A DNA stretch of 64,000 nucleotides from CAISKJ01 sp046351555 (GCA_046351555.1 JAXLYI010000012.1:186001-250000), one strand, 5' to 3'. Positions 6,944 through 16,302 are shown, numbered from the stretch's first letter. Numbers and translations are program-made. The notes: a model not told the origin generated them from the sequence alone.

Positions 6944-8890
6944 ATGACCCAACGCCGCCGTCCCTCCGTGCGCGCCTCCCTCGCGATCGGCGCCCTCTCC
7001 CTCCTCTCCTTCGGCTGCCGGAGCGCCTCCGTGCAGACCACCTCGTCGCTGCCGCTGCGACGCGTCGTGGTCTACCGCAACGGCGTCGGGTACTTCGAAC
7101 GCCAGGGCCACGTCGACGAGGGCGAGGTTCGCTTCCGCGTGGCGCAGCGCGAGGTGGGCGACTTCCTCGCGACGCTCGCGGTGATGGAGCGCGGCGGCAG
7201 CTCGGTGCGCGCCGCGGCCTTCCCGATGCCCGAGGAGCGCCCCGACGGCGAAGCGCCGCGGCCTGAGGAGCGGCGGACGGTGCGCCTCTCGCTCGACGGC
7301 GCGAGCCACGACCTGCTCGTGGGCTACACCGTGGAGACGCCGATCTGGCGGCCGTCGTACCGCCTCGTGTTCGGCAACGACAACGCCCAGGTGCAGGCCT
7401 GGGGCATCGTGCAGAACCTCTCGGGCGAGGACTGGAGCGACGTGCGGCTCTCGCTCGTCGCGGGCTCGCCGGTGTCGTTCCGCTCGGAGCTGGCGACGCC
7501 GGTGGTGCCGCCGCGGCCGGTGGTCACCGACCAGGGCGCGGTGATCGACGCCGTCCCCACCACCGAGACCTCCCTCGCGCAGGAGGCGCAGAACGCCCCC
7601 GCCGGCGCCGCCCCCGCCGCGCAGCCCGCGCCCGAGGAGCCGATGTCCGAGGTCGTGACCGCGATGGCCGACGAGGCCGGCGCGATGGGCGTCGCCCGGA
7701 ACGAGCGAGCCCGCACGACCGCTGCCACGCGCATGCCCCGCCGCCCGATGCCCATGGCCGCCCCCGCGCAGCCGATGGGCGGGGCCTACGCCCCGACGCC
7801 CGCGGCCCCGCCCCCGCCGCCGATGTCGAGCGCGCCGCGCAACGTCGCCGCGCTCGCCGCGCTCGCCGTGCAGGGCGGCGCCACGCGCTACGACCTCCCG
7901 CAGACGGTCACCATCCCCGACCGGAGCGCCACCATGGTGATGCTCGCCGCGCGCGACATCCCGGGCCAGCGGCTCTACCTCTTCGCGCCCGACCCGGGGG
8001 TTCCCGCGTCGTCGACGCACCCCTTCCACGTCGCCCGTTTCGAAAACCGCACTGGCGCGCTGCTCGAGCGCGGGCCCATCGCCATCTTCGAAGAGGGCGC
8101 GTACCTCGGGCAGGGGATGCTCGAGGCGCTCCCCGACGCGGCCACCGCGACCATCCCCTTCGCCCTCGAGCGCGCGCTCGCCGTGGAGAGCAACGCGCAG
8201 TGGGCCGTCGAGGGCGCGCGGCTCGTCCGCATGCAGCGCGAGACGCTCACCCTCGAGCGCTACAACGTCCAGCGCACCACCTACCGCGTGCGCAACGGGA
8301 TGGACCGGGGCGTGCGGGTGATGGTGCGCCAGGCCCTCAACGGCGCGCGCCTGCACGAGCCGCCGCAGGGCACCGAGGAGACCAACGGCAACGCGCTGGT
8401 GCCCACCAACGTGCCCGCGCGCGGCAACACGGAGACGGTGGTCACCACGCGGACGCCCTTCAGCACGATGGTCAACCTCCAGGACGAGCAGGCCGCGCTC
8501 GCGATCGAGCAGTACCTCCGCGAGGCCAACCCCCCCGCCGACGTCGCGCAGGCGCTGCGGAGCGCGGTCGACCTGCGCCGGCAGATCCAGGAGCTGTCGC
8601 GCGAGTACGCCACGCAGACGCAGCGCCGCGACGACCTCCAGCGCAACGCCGAGGAGACGCGCGACAACCTCCGGGCGATCCAGCGCAACCCGCAGGCGGC
8701 CGACCTTCGCACGCAGCTCACCGCGCGCCTCGGGCGCGTCGCCACCGAGCTCGACCAGATCACCCGGCGCGTGGTGGAGCTCGACACGCAGATCGGCGAG
8801 CGCCGCGTCCGGCTCGCCGAGACCGTCCGCGGCATCGACGTCGACACCTCGCGCCAGGCCCCGGCGCCGACGGCCGCGCCGACGCCGTAG
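6944..8890 (+). CDS. DUF4139-domain lipoprotein
   Basis: 648 residues. The ATG at 6944 follows an AGGAGA at 6925-6930 and begins a signal peptide with lipobox LSFGC (Cys25). Residues about 100-180 (GYTVETPIWRPSYRLVF, IVQNLSGEDWSDVRLSLVAG) match the DUF4139 core. An Ala/Pro/Met-rich low-complexity linker (about residues 205-300) splits the domain. The C terminus is coiled coil (LRRQIQELSREYATQTQRRD onwards). DUF4139 proteins have been called mucoidy-inhibitor-like, but no biochemical function is established. The gene ends 1 bp before the convergent phosphoesterase gene. Confidence 0.82.
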   Translation: MTQRRRPSVRASLAIGALSLLSFGCRSASVQTTSSLPLRRVVVYRNGVGYFERQGHVDEGEVRFRVAQREVGDFLATLAVMERGGSSVRAAAFPMPEERPDGEAPRPEERRTVRLSLDGASHDLLVGYTVETPIWRPSYRLVFGNDNAQVQAWGIVQNLSGEDWSDVRLSLVAGSPVSFRSELATPVVPPRPVVTDQGAVIDAVPTTETSLAQEAQNAPAGAAPAAQPAPEEPMSEVVTAMADEAGAMGVARNERARTTAATRMPRRPMPMAAPAQPMGGAYAPTPAAPPPPPMSSAPRNVAALAALAVQGGATRYDLPQTVTIPDRSATMVMLAARDIPGQRLYLFAPDPGVPASSTHPFHVARFENRTGALLERGPIAIFEEGAYLGQGMLEALPDAATATIPFALERALAVESNAQWAVEGARLVRMQRETLTLERYNVQRTTYRVRNGMDRGVRVMVRQALNGARLHEPPQGTEETNGNALVPTNVPARGNTETVVTTRTPFSTMVNLQDEQAALAIEQYLREANPPADVAQALRSAVDLRRQIQELSREYATQTQRRDDLQRNAEETRDNLRAIQRNPQAADLRTQLTARLGRVATELDQITRRVVELDTQIGERRVRLAETVRGIDVDTSRQAPAPTAAPTP

Positions 8891-8891
8891 C

Positions 8892-9665
8892 TCAGCGCCC
8901 GCGCCGCGCCGCGCGCCCGACCCGCCCGCACGCCGCCCGTACGTTGGCGAGCGTCCCCACCGCGATCACCTCCGCGCCGACCACCACCGCCACCGCGAGC
9001 TCGCGCTCCCCCGCCAGCGCGGTGATGCCCGCGGCGTAGTCCTCGCGCAGCAGGCACGCGCCGCGCGCGAGGGGCGCGAGGGCGGGCAGGCACACCAGCC
9101 CCGGCGCGTGCGCGAAGGCCGCGACCCGACCGCGCGCCCCGGCGCCGTCGTCGAGCGTGAGGGCCGGGTGGTGGTGCCCGACGAAGAGCGCCCCGCCGCG
9201 CCCGATCGCGAGCGCGCGCTCGCCGCGGAGTCGGTCGACGTCCTCGTCGCCGTGGAGGACGACGTGCGGCCCGACCGCGGCGCAGTCGGTCACCTCCACG
9301 CCGCGCTTCGCGAGGAGCTCGTGCGCGCCGCGGTCGTGGTTGCCGGGCACCACCGTGAGCGAGCGCCCGTCGAGCGCGTCGAGGAGCGCGTCGAGCGGCG
9401 AGCGCGCGCCCCCGCGGCCCGCCAGTGCCGGGAGCCCGTGGACGAGGTCGCCCGCCACCACCACCCGCGCGACGTCCGCCCGCGCGAACATCGCCCGCAG
9501 CCGCGCGTGGAGCGCGTCGTCGCCCTGCGACGGGAGCGTGTACCCGCGGCGCTGGAGCGTCTGCACGTAGCCCGCGTGGAGGTCGGCCACCACCAGCGCG
9601 CGCGCGGCCGCGACGTAGGCACCGCCCGGCGCCAGGAGCTCCACCCCGTCGTCGCGCGACGTCAC
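8892..9665 (-). CDS. PdeM-type metallophosphoesterase (DNA-repair associated)
   Basis: 257 residues from the GTG at 9665, which overlaps the helicase stop as GTGA, so translation is probably coupled. Calcineurin-like phosphoesterase motifs are present: VVADLHAGY (D-x-H), VVVAGDLVHG (GD), VPGNHDRG (GNHD) and FVGHHHPALTL (GHxHP). The size, motif set and pairing with an Lhr-like helicase match the 'ligase-associated DNA damage response' phosphoesterase PdeM, usually found with a DEXH helicase, an exonuclease and an ATP-dependent ligase. No ligase or exonuclease is present in this window. Confidence 0.82.
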   Translation of the reverse strand: MTSRDDGVELLAPGGAYVAAARALVVADLHAGYVQTLQRRGYTLPSQGDDALHARLRAMFARADVARVVVAGDLVHGLPALAGRGGARSPLDALLDALDGRSLTVVPGNHDRGAHELLAKRGVEVTDCAAVGPHVVLHGDEDVDRLRGERALAIGRGGALFVGHHHPALTLDDGAGARGRVAAFAHAPGLVCLPALAPLARGACLLREDYAAGITALAGERELAVAVVVGAEVIAVGTLANVRAACGRVGRAARRGR

Positions 9666-12229
9666 GCGCCCCCTTCTTTCGCAGCGCGCTGGAAGAGCGC
9701 GTGCGCGGCGGCGGCGAGGGCGGCCTCGGGGTCGTCGGGGCGAACCGCGTCGCGCTCGGCCCACGCGAAGGCCGGGATCGCCAGCGCCGACGGGCGGTCG
9801 AGGGTCGCGACGGACCACGGGCGCGCGGCCATCGCGGCGAGGCGGCGCTCGGCGCGCGGGCCGTCGAGCGCCGTCCAGAGCGTGAAGCGGAGCGCGCGGA
9901 GGAGGACGTGGTCGGGGTCGTGCTTGCGGAGCACGTCGTAGAGGAGCCCCGGGGTCACCGTCCCGCGACCGCGCTCGGGCGCCCAGAGCTGGGCGACGCG
10001 GGCCACCTCGCGGAAGTACGCGCCGGCGAGGGCGCTCCCTTCGAGGGAGTCGAGCAGGTCGTCGAAGAGGTCGCCGGGGGCGAGCCAGCGGCGGAGCGTC
10101 GCCTCGTCGGGGACGTCGCCCGCGCCGGCGAAGGTGACCACCGCGCACTCGTCGGTGGCGGCCACCTCGGCGCCGCGGCCCGTCTCGCGGCGGGCCCGCG
10201 TCGCGACGGCGCGCGCGATCACCTCGTTGGCGGTGGAGCCCGCGAGCGTGAAGGCCGCGACGTGGTGACGTCCGCGCTCGCGCACCCGCTCGACCACGAA
10301 GCGCGACGGCGACGGGAGCGCCGACGTCGCCCGCTGCGCCCGCGCCAGACGGATCACGGCCCGCGCGTTGTCCTCGCCGGCGCCGAGCGCGGCGCGCACC
10401 GCGGCCACGCGCGAAGGCTCGTCGGGGAGGTCGAGCGCGGCGTCGACGGCGGCGAAGGCCCGCTCGCACGCGGCCGAGACGCGCTCGCTCTGCGCGGCGC
10501 GCGCGCCGGCCCACGCGGGGACGGTGGTCTCGCGGCCGCGGTCGGGCCTCACCTGGATCTCTGCGCCCGTCACCGACGCAACCCGCCAGGTGCGGGCGCC
10601 GAGGACGAAGCGGTCGCCGGGCTCGAGCATCGCGGCGAAGCGGCCCTCTACCTGGCCGACGGTGAAGGTGCCGTTGCGAACAAGGACGGCGAGGTCGCCG
10701 ACGATGGCGCCGACGGCCTGGAGGTAGCGGCGGAGCGAGCGCTTGCCGGAGAGGGCCCAGCGCTCGCCGTCGGTGACGATGCGGGCGAGGTCGGGGTAGG
10801 CCGAGAGCCCGTCGCCGCCGGTGGCGAGGAAATCGATCACCGCGTCGAGGTCGCCGTCGTCGAGCCCGTCGAAGGCCCACGACGCGCGCAGGGTGGCGGC
10901 GATCTCGTCGCGGGTGCAGGGCGCGAGGGCCACGCGCCCGAGGACGGCCTGCGCGCACACGTCGAGGTCGTAGGCGCGGAGCTCGACGTCCTCGAGGTCG
11001 CCCGCGCGCGCGGCGGCGAGGGCGGCGGCGCAGCGGACGAGGTCGAGCGCGCTCGTCGCCACCAGCGTCGCGCGCGGGGCGAGCCCGGGGCGGTGGTCGG
11101 CGCGCCCCGCCGCCTGGAGGAGCCGCGTGACCGAGGGGGGCGAGGCGATCACCAGCACGCGCGAGACGGCCGGGAGGTCGACGCCCACCTCGAGCCCGCT
11201 CGTCGCGACCACCGCGCGGAGCGTCCCGTCGCGCATGCCCGTCGCCACGGCGCCGCGCTCCTCGGCCGAGAGCGAGCCGTGGAAGCACGCGACCGGCACG
11301 CGCGCCGGGAGCACGTCGCGCAGGGCCAGCGTCCACTGCTCGGCGCGGGCCCGCGCGCCGACGAACACCAGCGTCGCCCCCGCGTTGGTGGCCGCGGCGC
11401 GCGCGACGGTGGGGAGCGCCACGCGCCAGAGCCAGCCCGCGGTCGGATACGCGTCGTCGAGCGCGGGGTCGGCGAGGTCGAGCGAAGGCGCCGCGCCGCC
11501 GCCGGCCGACACCACCCGCGCGTCGCGCGCGACCCAGGCGGCGAGGGCGTCGAGCGGGCGCGCGGTGGCGCTCAGCGCGAGCCGGCGCGGCGGGGGGCGG
11601 CCGCGCAGCGCGAGGAGCGCGACCAGCGTCTCCAGCGTCGCGGAGAGGAGCGCGCCGCGCTTGCCCGCGGCGAGGAGGTGGGCCTCGTCGAGGACGAGGT
11701 GCTCAACGGCGTCGAGCGCGTCGCGGGCCTCGGTGCCGAGCATCACGGCGAGGCTCTCGGGTGTGGTGACCAGCACCTCGGGCGGCGCGCGGCGCACCTT
11801 CGCGCGCTCGGCGGTGGTGGAGTCGCCGGTTCGGACGCCGACGCGGACGTCGACGCCGAGGGCCTCGGCGAGGGCGCGGACGCGGTCGGCCTGCGCGTCG
11901 GCGAGGGCGCGGACGGGCGTGAGGTAGAGGACGCGGACGCGCCGGGTCTCGTCCGCGGACGGCGCGCGGTCGGCGAGGGAGGCCACGAGCGGGAGCATCA
12001 CGGCCTCCGTCTTCCCGCTCCCGGTGGGGGCGGTGACGAGCAGGTGGCCCGGCGCGCGGAGCGCTTCGAACACCGCCGACTGGACCGCCGTCGGACGCAG
12101 CCCCCGGGCCTCGAACCACCCGGCCACCCGCGCGGCGGCGTCGGGGGGCGCGCCGCGGCCGCGGACCAGGGCGTGCCTTACGGTCGCACCGCCCGATTCC
12201 AGCGCGGTGCGTCGCTGCGTCGAGGCCAT
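9662..12229 (-). CDS. Lhr-type DEXH-box helicase (ligase-associated)
   Basis: 855 residues, the size of the short 'Lhr-core' helicases. SF2 motifs: Walker A APTGSGKT (residues 67-74), LVLDEAHLL (motif II), ALSATARPL (motif III), an FHGSLSAEERG-type motif IV/V and QAAGRADHRPG (motif VI, with an LVIASPPSVTRLL lead-in). The C-terminal 350 residues are the winged-helix and Lhr-specific part. Such helicases unwind 3'-tailed DNA or DNA:RNA hybrids in repair. It is co-transcribed with the PdeM-type phosphoesterase through a GTGA overlap. The start at 12229 (MASTQRR) is the first good ATG. Confidence 0.85.
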   Translation of the reverse strand: MASTQRRTALESGGATVRHALVRGRGAPPDAAARVAGWFEARGLRPTAVQSAVFEALRAPGHLLVTAPTGSGKTEAVMLPLVASLADRAPSADETRRVRVLYLTPVRALADAQADRVRALAEALGVDVRVGVRTGDSTTAERAKVRRAPPEVLVTTPESLAVMLGTEARDALDAVEHLVLDEAHLLAAGKRGALLSATLETLVALLALRGRPPPRRLALSATARPLDALAAWVARDARVVSAGGGAAPSLDLADPALDDAYPTAGWLWRVALPTVARAAATNAGATLVFVGARARAEQWTLALRDVLPARVPVACFHGSLSAEERGAVATGMRDGTLRAVVATSGLEVGVDLPAVSRVLVIASPPSVTRLLQAAGRADHRPGLAPRATLVATSALDLVRCAAALAAARAGDLEDVELRAYDLDVCAQAVLGRVALAPCTRDEIAATLRASWAFDGLDDGDLDAVIDFLATGGDGLSAYPDLARIVTDGERWALSGKRSLRRYLQAVGAIVGDLAVLVRNGTFTVGQVEGRFAAMLEPGDRFVLGARTWRVASVTGAEIQVRPDRGRETTVPAWAGARAAQSERVSAACERAFAAVDAALDLPDEPSRVAAVRAALGAGEDNARAVIRLARAQRATSALPSPSRFVVERVRERGRHHVAAFTLAGSTANEVIARAVATRARRETGRGAEVAATDECAVVTFAGAGDVPDEATLRRWLAPGDLFDDLLDSLEGSALAGAYFREVARVAQLWAPERGRGTVTPGLLYDVLRKHDPDHVLLRALRFTLWTALDGPRAERRLAAMAARPWSVATLDRPSALAIPAFAWAERDAVRPDDPEAALAAAAHALFQRAAKEGGA

Positions 12230-12264
12230 CGGAGGGCCGACGGGTGTACCAGCGGACGTGACGG

Positions 12265-12636
12265 ATGAACAGTCATCGCGCCGTGGGACGACGCGCCCCG
12301 CGGGAGGAGATTCGAAGCGCGCGAAAAGTCATCACGGGGGTGGTGGTTTCGAAAGACGATCGTGGTAGGGTCGGGGTCGTGGAGGTCGTGCTCCGCAAGC
12401 TAGGCCCGAAGCCAGGGCGACCCGTCATCGGGAGACTCGTGCGCGCACCGCGCCGCGGGGCGGTGGTGGTCATTGAGTTCCCTGACGGGCTCCATGAGTA
12501 CGTGACCACGCCCGTGCGACGCATCCTGCGGGTGGCGGGGGTCGAGGTGTACTACCTCCAGACCACCAACAGCCGGTACCGCCTCGAGGTGCGCCGCGCG
12601 ACCTCGGCGCCGTCCGAGTCCTCGCAGGCGCGCTAG
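12265..12636 (+). CDS. Small conserved-type hypothetical protein
   Basis: 123 residues as drawn. The core (GRLVRAPRRGAVVVIEFPDG, HEYVTTPVRRILRV, YYLQTTNSRYRLEV) has balanced composition and alternating hydrophobics, suggesting a small beta-barrel. The first 25 residues are basic and less protein-like, so the true start may be a downstream GTG, for example 12342 or 12378. The gene is divergent from the Lhr helicase with only 35 bp between starts. No function recognised. Confidence 0.55.
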   Translation: MNSHRAVGRRAPREEIRSARKVITGVVVSKDDRGRVGVVEVVLRKLGPKPGRPVIGRLVRAPRRGAVVVIEFPDGLHEYVTTPVRRILRVAGVEVYYLQTTNSRYRLEVRRATSAPSESSQAR

Positions 12637-12660
12637 TCACGCGGGCGCAGCGCGCGTCGG

Positions 12661-13491
12661 TTACGTGCGCAGCGCGCCGGCGTCGACCAGGGCGGTGAGC
12701 CGGTCGACGAGGCCCGCGCAGACGTCCGCGAGCCAGTCGAAGCGCTCGGGCCGCGGGTCGCCGTCGTCCTCGTCCATGTAGAGCGCGCGGTTGAGCTCGA
12801 TCTGCACGGCGTGGAAGCCCTCGTGCGGCCTCCCCCAGCGCGCGGTCGTCGCGCCGCCGCGGTAGGGGTCGTCGTGGCGGACGCTGAGCCCCGCGGCGCG
12901 GAAGTGCTGCTCCACCGCGTCGATGACGGCGCGCGCGGCGGTGGTCTTGCCGCGCGTGCCGGGCACCACGTCGGCGCGGCGGACGACGTCGCCGCGGGCG
13001 GTCTTGCCGGTCGAGGGCATCGAGTGGGCGGCGACGAGCACCACGTCGCGGTGCTCGCCGCGGAGCCGCGCGAGCTCGGCCGCGAGCGCGCGGTGGTAGG
13101 GCCGGTGGTAGCGCTCGAGCCGCGCTTCGAACTCCTCGCGCGTCAACGGACGTCGCAGCGCCGCGCGCCCGTCGCCCGTCTCGCGCCACACGACCCCGCG
13201 CGGGTGCTCGGCCCCCTCGGCGCGCGCGCCCGCCACCGCCCACTCGTCGACGTCGCCCTCGTCGCGGTTGAGGTCGACGACATAGCGCGAGAGCTCCGCG
13301 GCGAGGAGCGTGGCGCCACGCGCGGGCGCGCCGCGGTAGAGCGCGTCGACCCAGGCGTCGGCGTCGCGGCGGATGGCGTCGGCCCCCACCGTCAGGAGCG
13401 CGCGTGCCTCGGGCGGCAGCGCGATGCCCGCGTGCGGCACCTCCACCAGCACCGGCCCCGCCCGGCCCCGCGGTCGCTCGACGCGGAACAC
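12661..13491 (-). CDS. N-formylglutamate amidohydrolase family protein
   Basis: 276 residues, typical for the family. It would hydrolyse N-formyl-L-glutamate to glutamate and formate, the last step of one histidine-degradation route, or a related N-formyl amino acid. Motifs: VLVEVPHAGIALP near the N terminus, VVDLNRDEGDVDEWAV, AHSMPSTG and HDDPYRGG, then AVQIELNRALYMDE (metal and substrate residues). No other hut genes are nearby, so the physiological substrate is uncertain. It lies 4 bp from the zinc-ribbon gene and is probably the last gene of a three-gene operon with it and the AGPS-like gene. Confidence 0.85.
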   Translation of the reverse strand: MFRVERPRGRAGPVLVEVPHAGIALPPEARALLTVGADAIRRDADAWVDALYRGAPARGATLLAAELSRYVVDLNRDEGDVDEWAVAGARAEGAEHPRGVVWRETGDGRAALRRPLTREEFEARLERYHRPYHRALAAELARLRGEHRDVVLVAAHSMPSTGKTARGDVVRRADVVPGTRGKTTAARAVIDAVEQHFRAAGLSVRHDDPYRGGATTARWGRPHEGFHAVQIELNRALYMDEDDGDPRPERFDWLADVCAGLVDRLTALVDAGALRT

Positions 13492-13495
13492 CCCG

Positions 13496-14308
13496 TCACC
13501 ACCCGATCACCGCGCGCAGGAGCGCGCGCAGCACGCCGTCGAGGGGATCGCCGCCGCGCGCGAGGGCGCCGCCCCACGGCGCCGCGTCGAGGGCCGCGCG
13601 GAGCTCCGCCGCGCGCCGCCGCTCCTTGCGCTGCGCGTCGACGCGCGCGAGGGCCGTCCCCTCCAGACCCCGTTCGCGCACGCGGGCGGCCATGCGCCCG
13701 AGCTCGCCCGCGTCGAGCCAGTAGCCGTGCTCGACGCACACGTCGAGGACGAGCCCGGTGCCGGGGGCGAAGTTGACCCGGTTCATCATCGTCGCGCAGC
13801 GCGGGCAGCGGTGGTAGCGGACGCGCCAGCCGTCCTCCGCGAAGGGGCGGTCGCCGTCCTCCGCGGGGGCCTCCGCCGCGCCGTCGCGCATCCACGCGCC
13901 GAGCACCAGGTGGTCGACGAAGAGCCCGCGGCAGGTGGGGCACGCGAGCGCCCGCGCGTCGCCCACGTCGCGCGCCTCGAGCGCCACCACGCACGCCGGG
14001 CAGAGGGGCTCGAGCGAGGGAGGCGCGGCGTCGACCGAGCGACCGCAGCCGCAGCGCGCCTCGCCCGGGCCCACCCGCGCGCCGCAGCCCGCGCAGCGCG
14101 CCGCCGTGAACCTCGCCCCGCAGCGGGGACAGGCCGGCGCGTCGAGCGCCACCGACGCGCGGCACCCGGGGCACGCGAAGGTTGCGGCCTCGACGTCCGC
14201 CTCGCGCGCCACGACGCCGTCGCACCGCGGGCAGCGCGCGTCGCGCCAGGCGCTCCCCGCCGGCTGCGCCACCGGGCCGCAGCGGCCGCAGCGCCAGCGA
14301 GCGCTCAC
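13496..14308 (-). CDS. Multi-zinc-ribbon protein with TFIIB-type C-terminal ribbon
   Basis: 270 residues from the GTG at 14308, which overlaps the upstream stop as GTGA. The N-terminal half is a chain of CxxC pairs (CGRCG, CPRCD, CPGCR, CPRCG, CAGCG, CGCG, CPAC, CPTC), enough for four or more zinc ribbons. Then comes YHRCPRCATMMNRVNF with VCVEHGYWLDAGEL, the signature of the zf-TFIIB ribbon family. The tail is basic and helical (RVDAQRKERRRAAELRAAL). No enzymatic domain was found. A role in protein or nucleic-acid binding is only a guess. Confidence 0.75.
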   Translation of the reverse strand: MSARWRCGRCGPVAQPAGSAWRDARCPRCDGVVAREADVEAATFACPGCRASVALDAPACPRCGARFTAARCAGCGARVGPGEARCGCGRSVDAAPPSLEPLCPACVVALEARDVGDARALACPTCRGLFVDHLVLGAWMRDGAAEAPAEDGDRPFAEDGWRVRYHRCPRCATMMNRVNFAPGTGLVLDVCVEHGYWLDAGELGRMAARVRERGLEGTALARVDAQRKERRRAAELRAALDAAPWGGALARGGDPLDGVLRALLRAVIGW

Positions 14309-16302
14309 GTCGCGATCTCCCGCGCCGCGCGGTCGAGCCAGGCCGTGAGCGCGGGGTCGGTCGCGCGCGGCGCCGCCTCGCAGGGGGCCACCCACGCGTC
14401 GCCCCGCTCGTCCGACCCGGCCACGCGCAGCGCCACGCCGTCGAGCGACCCGAAGCGCGCGTCGCGGAGGAGCAGCGGCAGCACGTCGGGCCCCGCCGAG
14501 CGCCGCGGCGACGGCGACCAGCCCATCGCCGCGCCCGTCGGCAGCCGACCGCGCCAGCCCGCGACGCGGTGGTCGACCGGGTCGCGCGTGGGCCCGTCGT
14601 GCGCGAGGAGCCACTGGCGCACCGTCCCCTCGCCGCCGCCGTCGGGGAGCGAGAGCCCGTCGCGCGCGAGCGCCTCGCGCAGCGTCGGGAGGGCGGTGTC
14701 GACGTCGACGTCCACGAGCCGCGAGCGCGCGTCGACGCGCACGCCCGACGGCGCCGCGGGACCCGGGCCCACGGGTTCGTTGGGCCCCGGCACCAGCGCG
14801 CCGCGCACGAGCAGCCCGCGCGGGTCGGCCGCGCGCCGGAGCGCGTCGAGCAGGCGGACGCCCGCGCCCCACTCGAGCCCCATCGCGCCGCGCTTCGAGC
14901 GGCCGACGCCGTGGTGGTGCGCGACGGTGCCGCCCGCGCGGTGCGCGGCTTCGAGCGCGCCGGCCCAGGTCCGGTCGTAGGTGGCGACGGCGTCGGCGTC
15001 GTCGGGCGACGCACCCGCGAAGGTGAAATAGATCGAGCACCCGTCGGGGTAGGCGTGGCTCATGTGGGCCATCACAAACCCCCCCTCGCCGAGCGCTCCG
15101 CGCACGTCGCGGTAGAGCGTCTCCAGGCTCGACCAGGGCGCGGCCACCTCCATCGTGTCGACCCACACGCCGCGCGCGTAGGTGGGCGGCTGGCGGTAGC
15201 TCACCGCGTGGCGGCGGACGAGCCAGCGCTTCCACGGGCCGTCGCCGTTGTCGCGGCCGCCGTGCGAGGCGCAGATGGCCCGCGCGCGCGCCACCGCGTC
15301 GCCCACCGGCTCCTCGCCCGCGTGTTCGAACACCACGATGAGGAGCGAGCGGCCGTAGAGGTCGTCGGCGACGAGGTGGGCCGCGGCGTTGAGGGCCTTC
15401 GGGTGGTCGAGCACGCGGCGGAGCAGCGCCTCCACGCGCGGCTGCGCGCGGCCCGGCGACGGCGCGTCGGGGTCGCGGGGCTCGGCGCGCTCGCTGCCCT
15501 GGAGGAAGAGCCACGTGTCGAAGGGGTCGTAGAGACGCGTCACCGCCGGCCGCAGGCCCGCTTGATAGAGCGCGCGCACGGCCTCCCAGGCGTCGCGCAT
15601 CGCCCCGTACGTGAAGGCGAGGCCGCGGTGCCCGGTCGGCGCGGGCCACACGCGCAAGGTCGCCCGCGTGAGGAAGCCGAAGGTGCCCTCCGAGCCGACG
15701 AGCAGCGGGCGGTGGTCGAGTTCGCCGGCGCGCGGTGGGCCCGCGTGGAAGGAAGAGCCGTCGCCGAGCACGCCCTCGACGCCGAGCACCATGTCCTCGA
15801 TCTTGCCGTAGCGCCCGGAGCACTGCCCCGCCGAGCGCGTCGCCACCCACCCGCCGACCGTGGAGCAGTAGATGGACGACGGGAAGTGCCCGAGCGTCGC
15901 GCCGCGGCGACGGAGCTTCTCTTCGAGGTGCTCGCCGAGGATGCCCGCGTCGACCACGCAGCGCCCGGCCTCGACGTTGACCTCGTGGAGGGCGCGCATG
16001 CGCTTGAGGTCGACGGCGACGACGTCGCCCGCGGGCTGGAGGGCCCCGACGACGCCGCTGCCCGCGCCGAAGGGGATCAGCGTGATGCCCCGGTGCGACG
16101 CGAGCTGGAGGAGGTCGGCGATCTGCTCGTCGCGCTCGGGCCACACTACCGCGCGGGGCCCGGCCGGGCGCGGGAGCCCCCCGCGCGTCGCCAGGAGCTG
16201 GCGGGGCCAGAGGTCGTGGGCGTACGCGCTGCGGTCCGCGGCGTCGACGGAGACGTTGCGCGCGCCGAAGACGGTCGCGAGGTCGCGGGCGAGGGGATCC
16301 AT
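14305..16302 (-). CDS. FAD-linked oxidase, alkyldihydroxyacetonephosphate synthase-like, with extra C-terminal half-domain
   Basis: 665 residues, about 100 longer than usual bacterial AGPS proteins. AGPS swaps the acyl chain of acyl-DHAP for a fatty alcohol, making the ether bond of ether lipids and plasmalogens. The FAD-binding motif LIPFGAGSGVVGAL, the GHFPSSIYCSTVGGWVATRS loop and HHHGVGRSKRG near the C terminus of the core are hallmarks of AGPS. From about residue 500, a second stretch (SRLVDVDVDTALPTLREALA, DPVDHRVAGWRGRLP, FGSLDGVALRV) looks like part of another FAD-linked oxidase N-terminal domain. The carF homologue in this window would act on the ether lipid made here. Exact substrate is inferred. 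Confidence 0.8.
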   Translation of the reverse strand: MDPLARDLATVFGARNVSVDAADRSAYAHDLWPRQLLATRGGLPRPAGPRAVVWPERDEQIADLLQLASHRGITLIPFGAGSGVVGALQPAGDVVAVDLKRMRALHEVNVEAGRCVVDAGILGEHLEEKLRRRGATLGHFPSSIYCSTVGGWVATRSAGQCSGRYGKIEDMVLGVEGVLGDGSSFHAGPPRAGELDHRPLLVGSEGTFGFLTRATLRVWPAPTGHRGLAFTYGAMRDAWEAVRALYQAGLRPAVTRLYDPFDTWLFLQGSERAEPRDPDAPSPGRAQPRVEALLRRVLDHPKALNAAAHLVADDLYGRSLLIVVFEHAGEEPVGDAVARARAICASHGGRDNGDGPWKRWLVRRHAVSYRQPPTYARGVWVDTMEVAAPWSSLETLYRDVRGALGEGGFVMAHMSHAYPDGCSIYFTFAGASPDDADAVATYDRTWAGALEAAHRAGGTVAHHHGVGRSKRGAMGLEWGAGVRLLDALRRAADPRGLLVRGALVPGPNEPVGPGPAAPSGVRVDARSRLVDVDVDTALPTLREALARDGLSLPDGGGEGTVRQWLLAHDGPTRDPVDHRVAGWRGRLPTGAAMGWSPSPRRSAGPDVLPLLLRDARFGSLDGVALRVAGSDERGDAWVAPCEAAPRATDPALTAWLDRAAREIAT

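Noticed and set aside
9425..12268. Open plus-strand frame of about 950 codons across the Lhr helicase
   Set aside because: Antisense to the helicase and phosphoesterase motifs; low-complexity Arg/Gly/Ala sequence with no domain signal.
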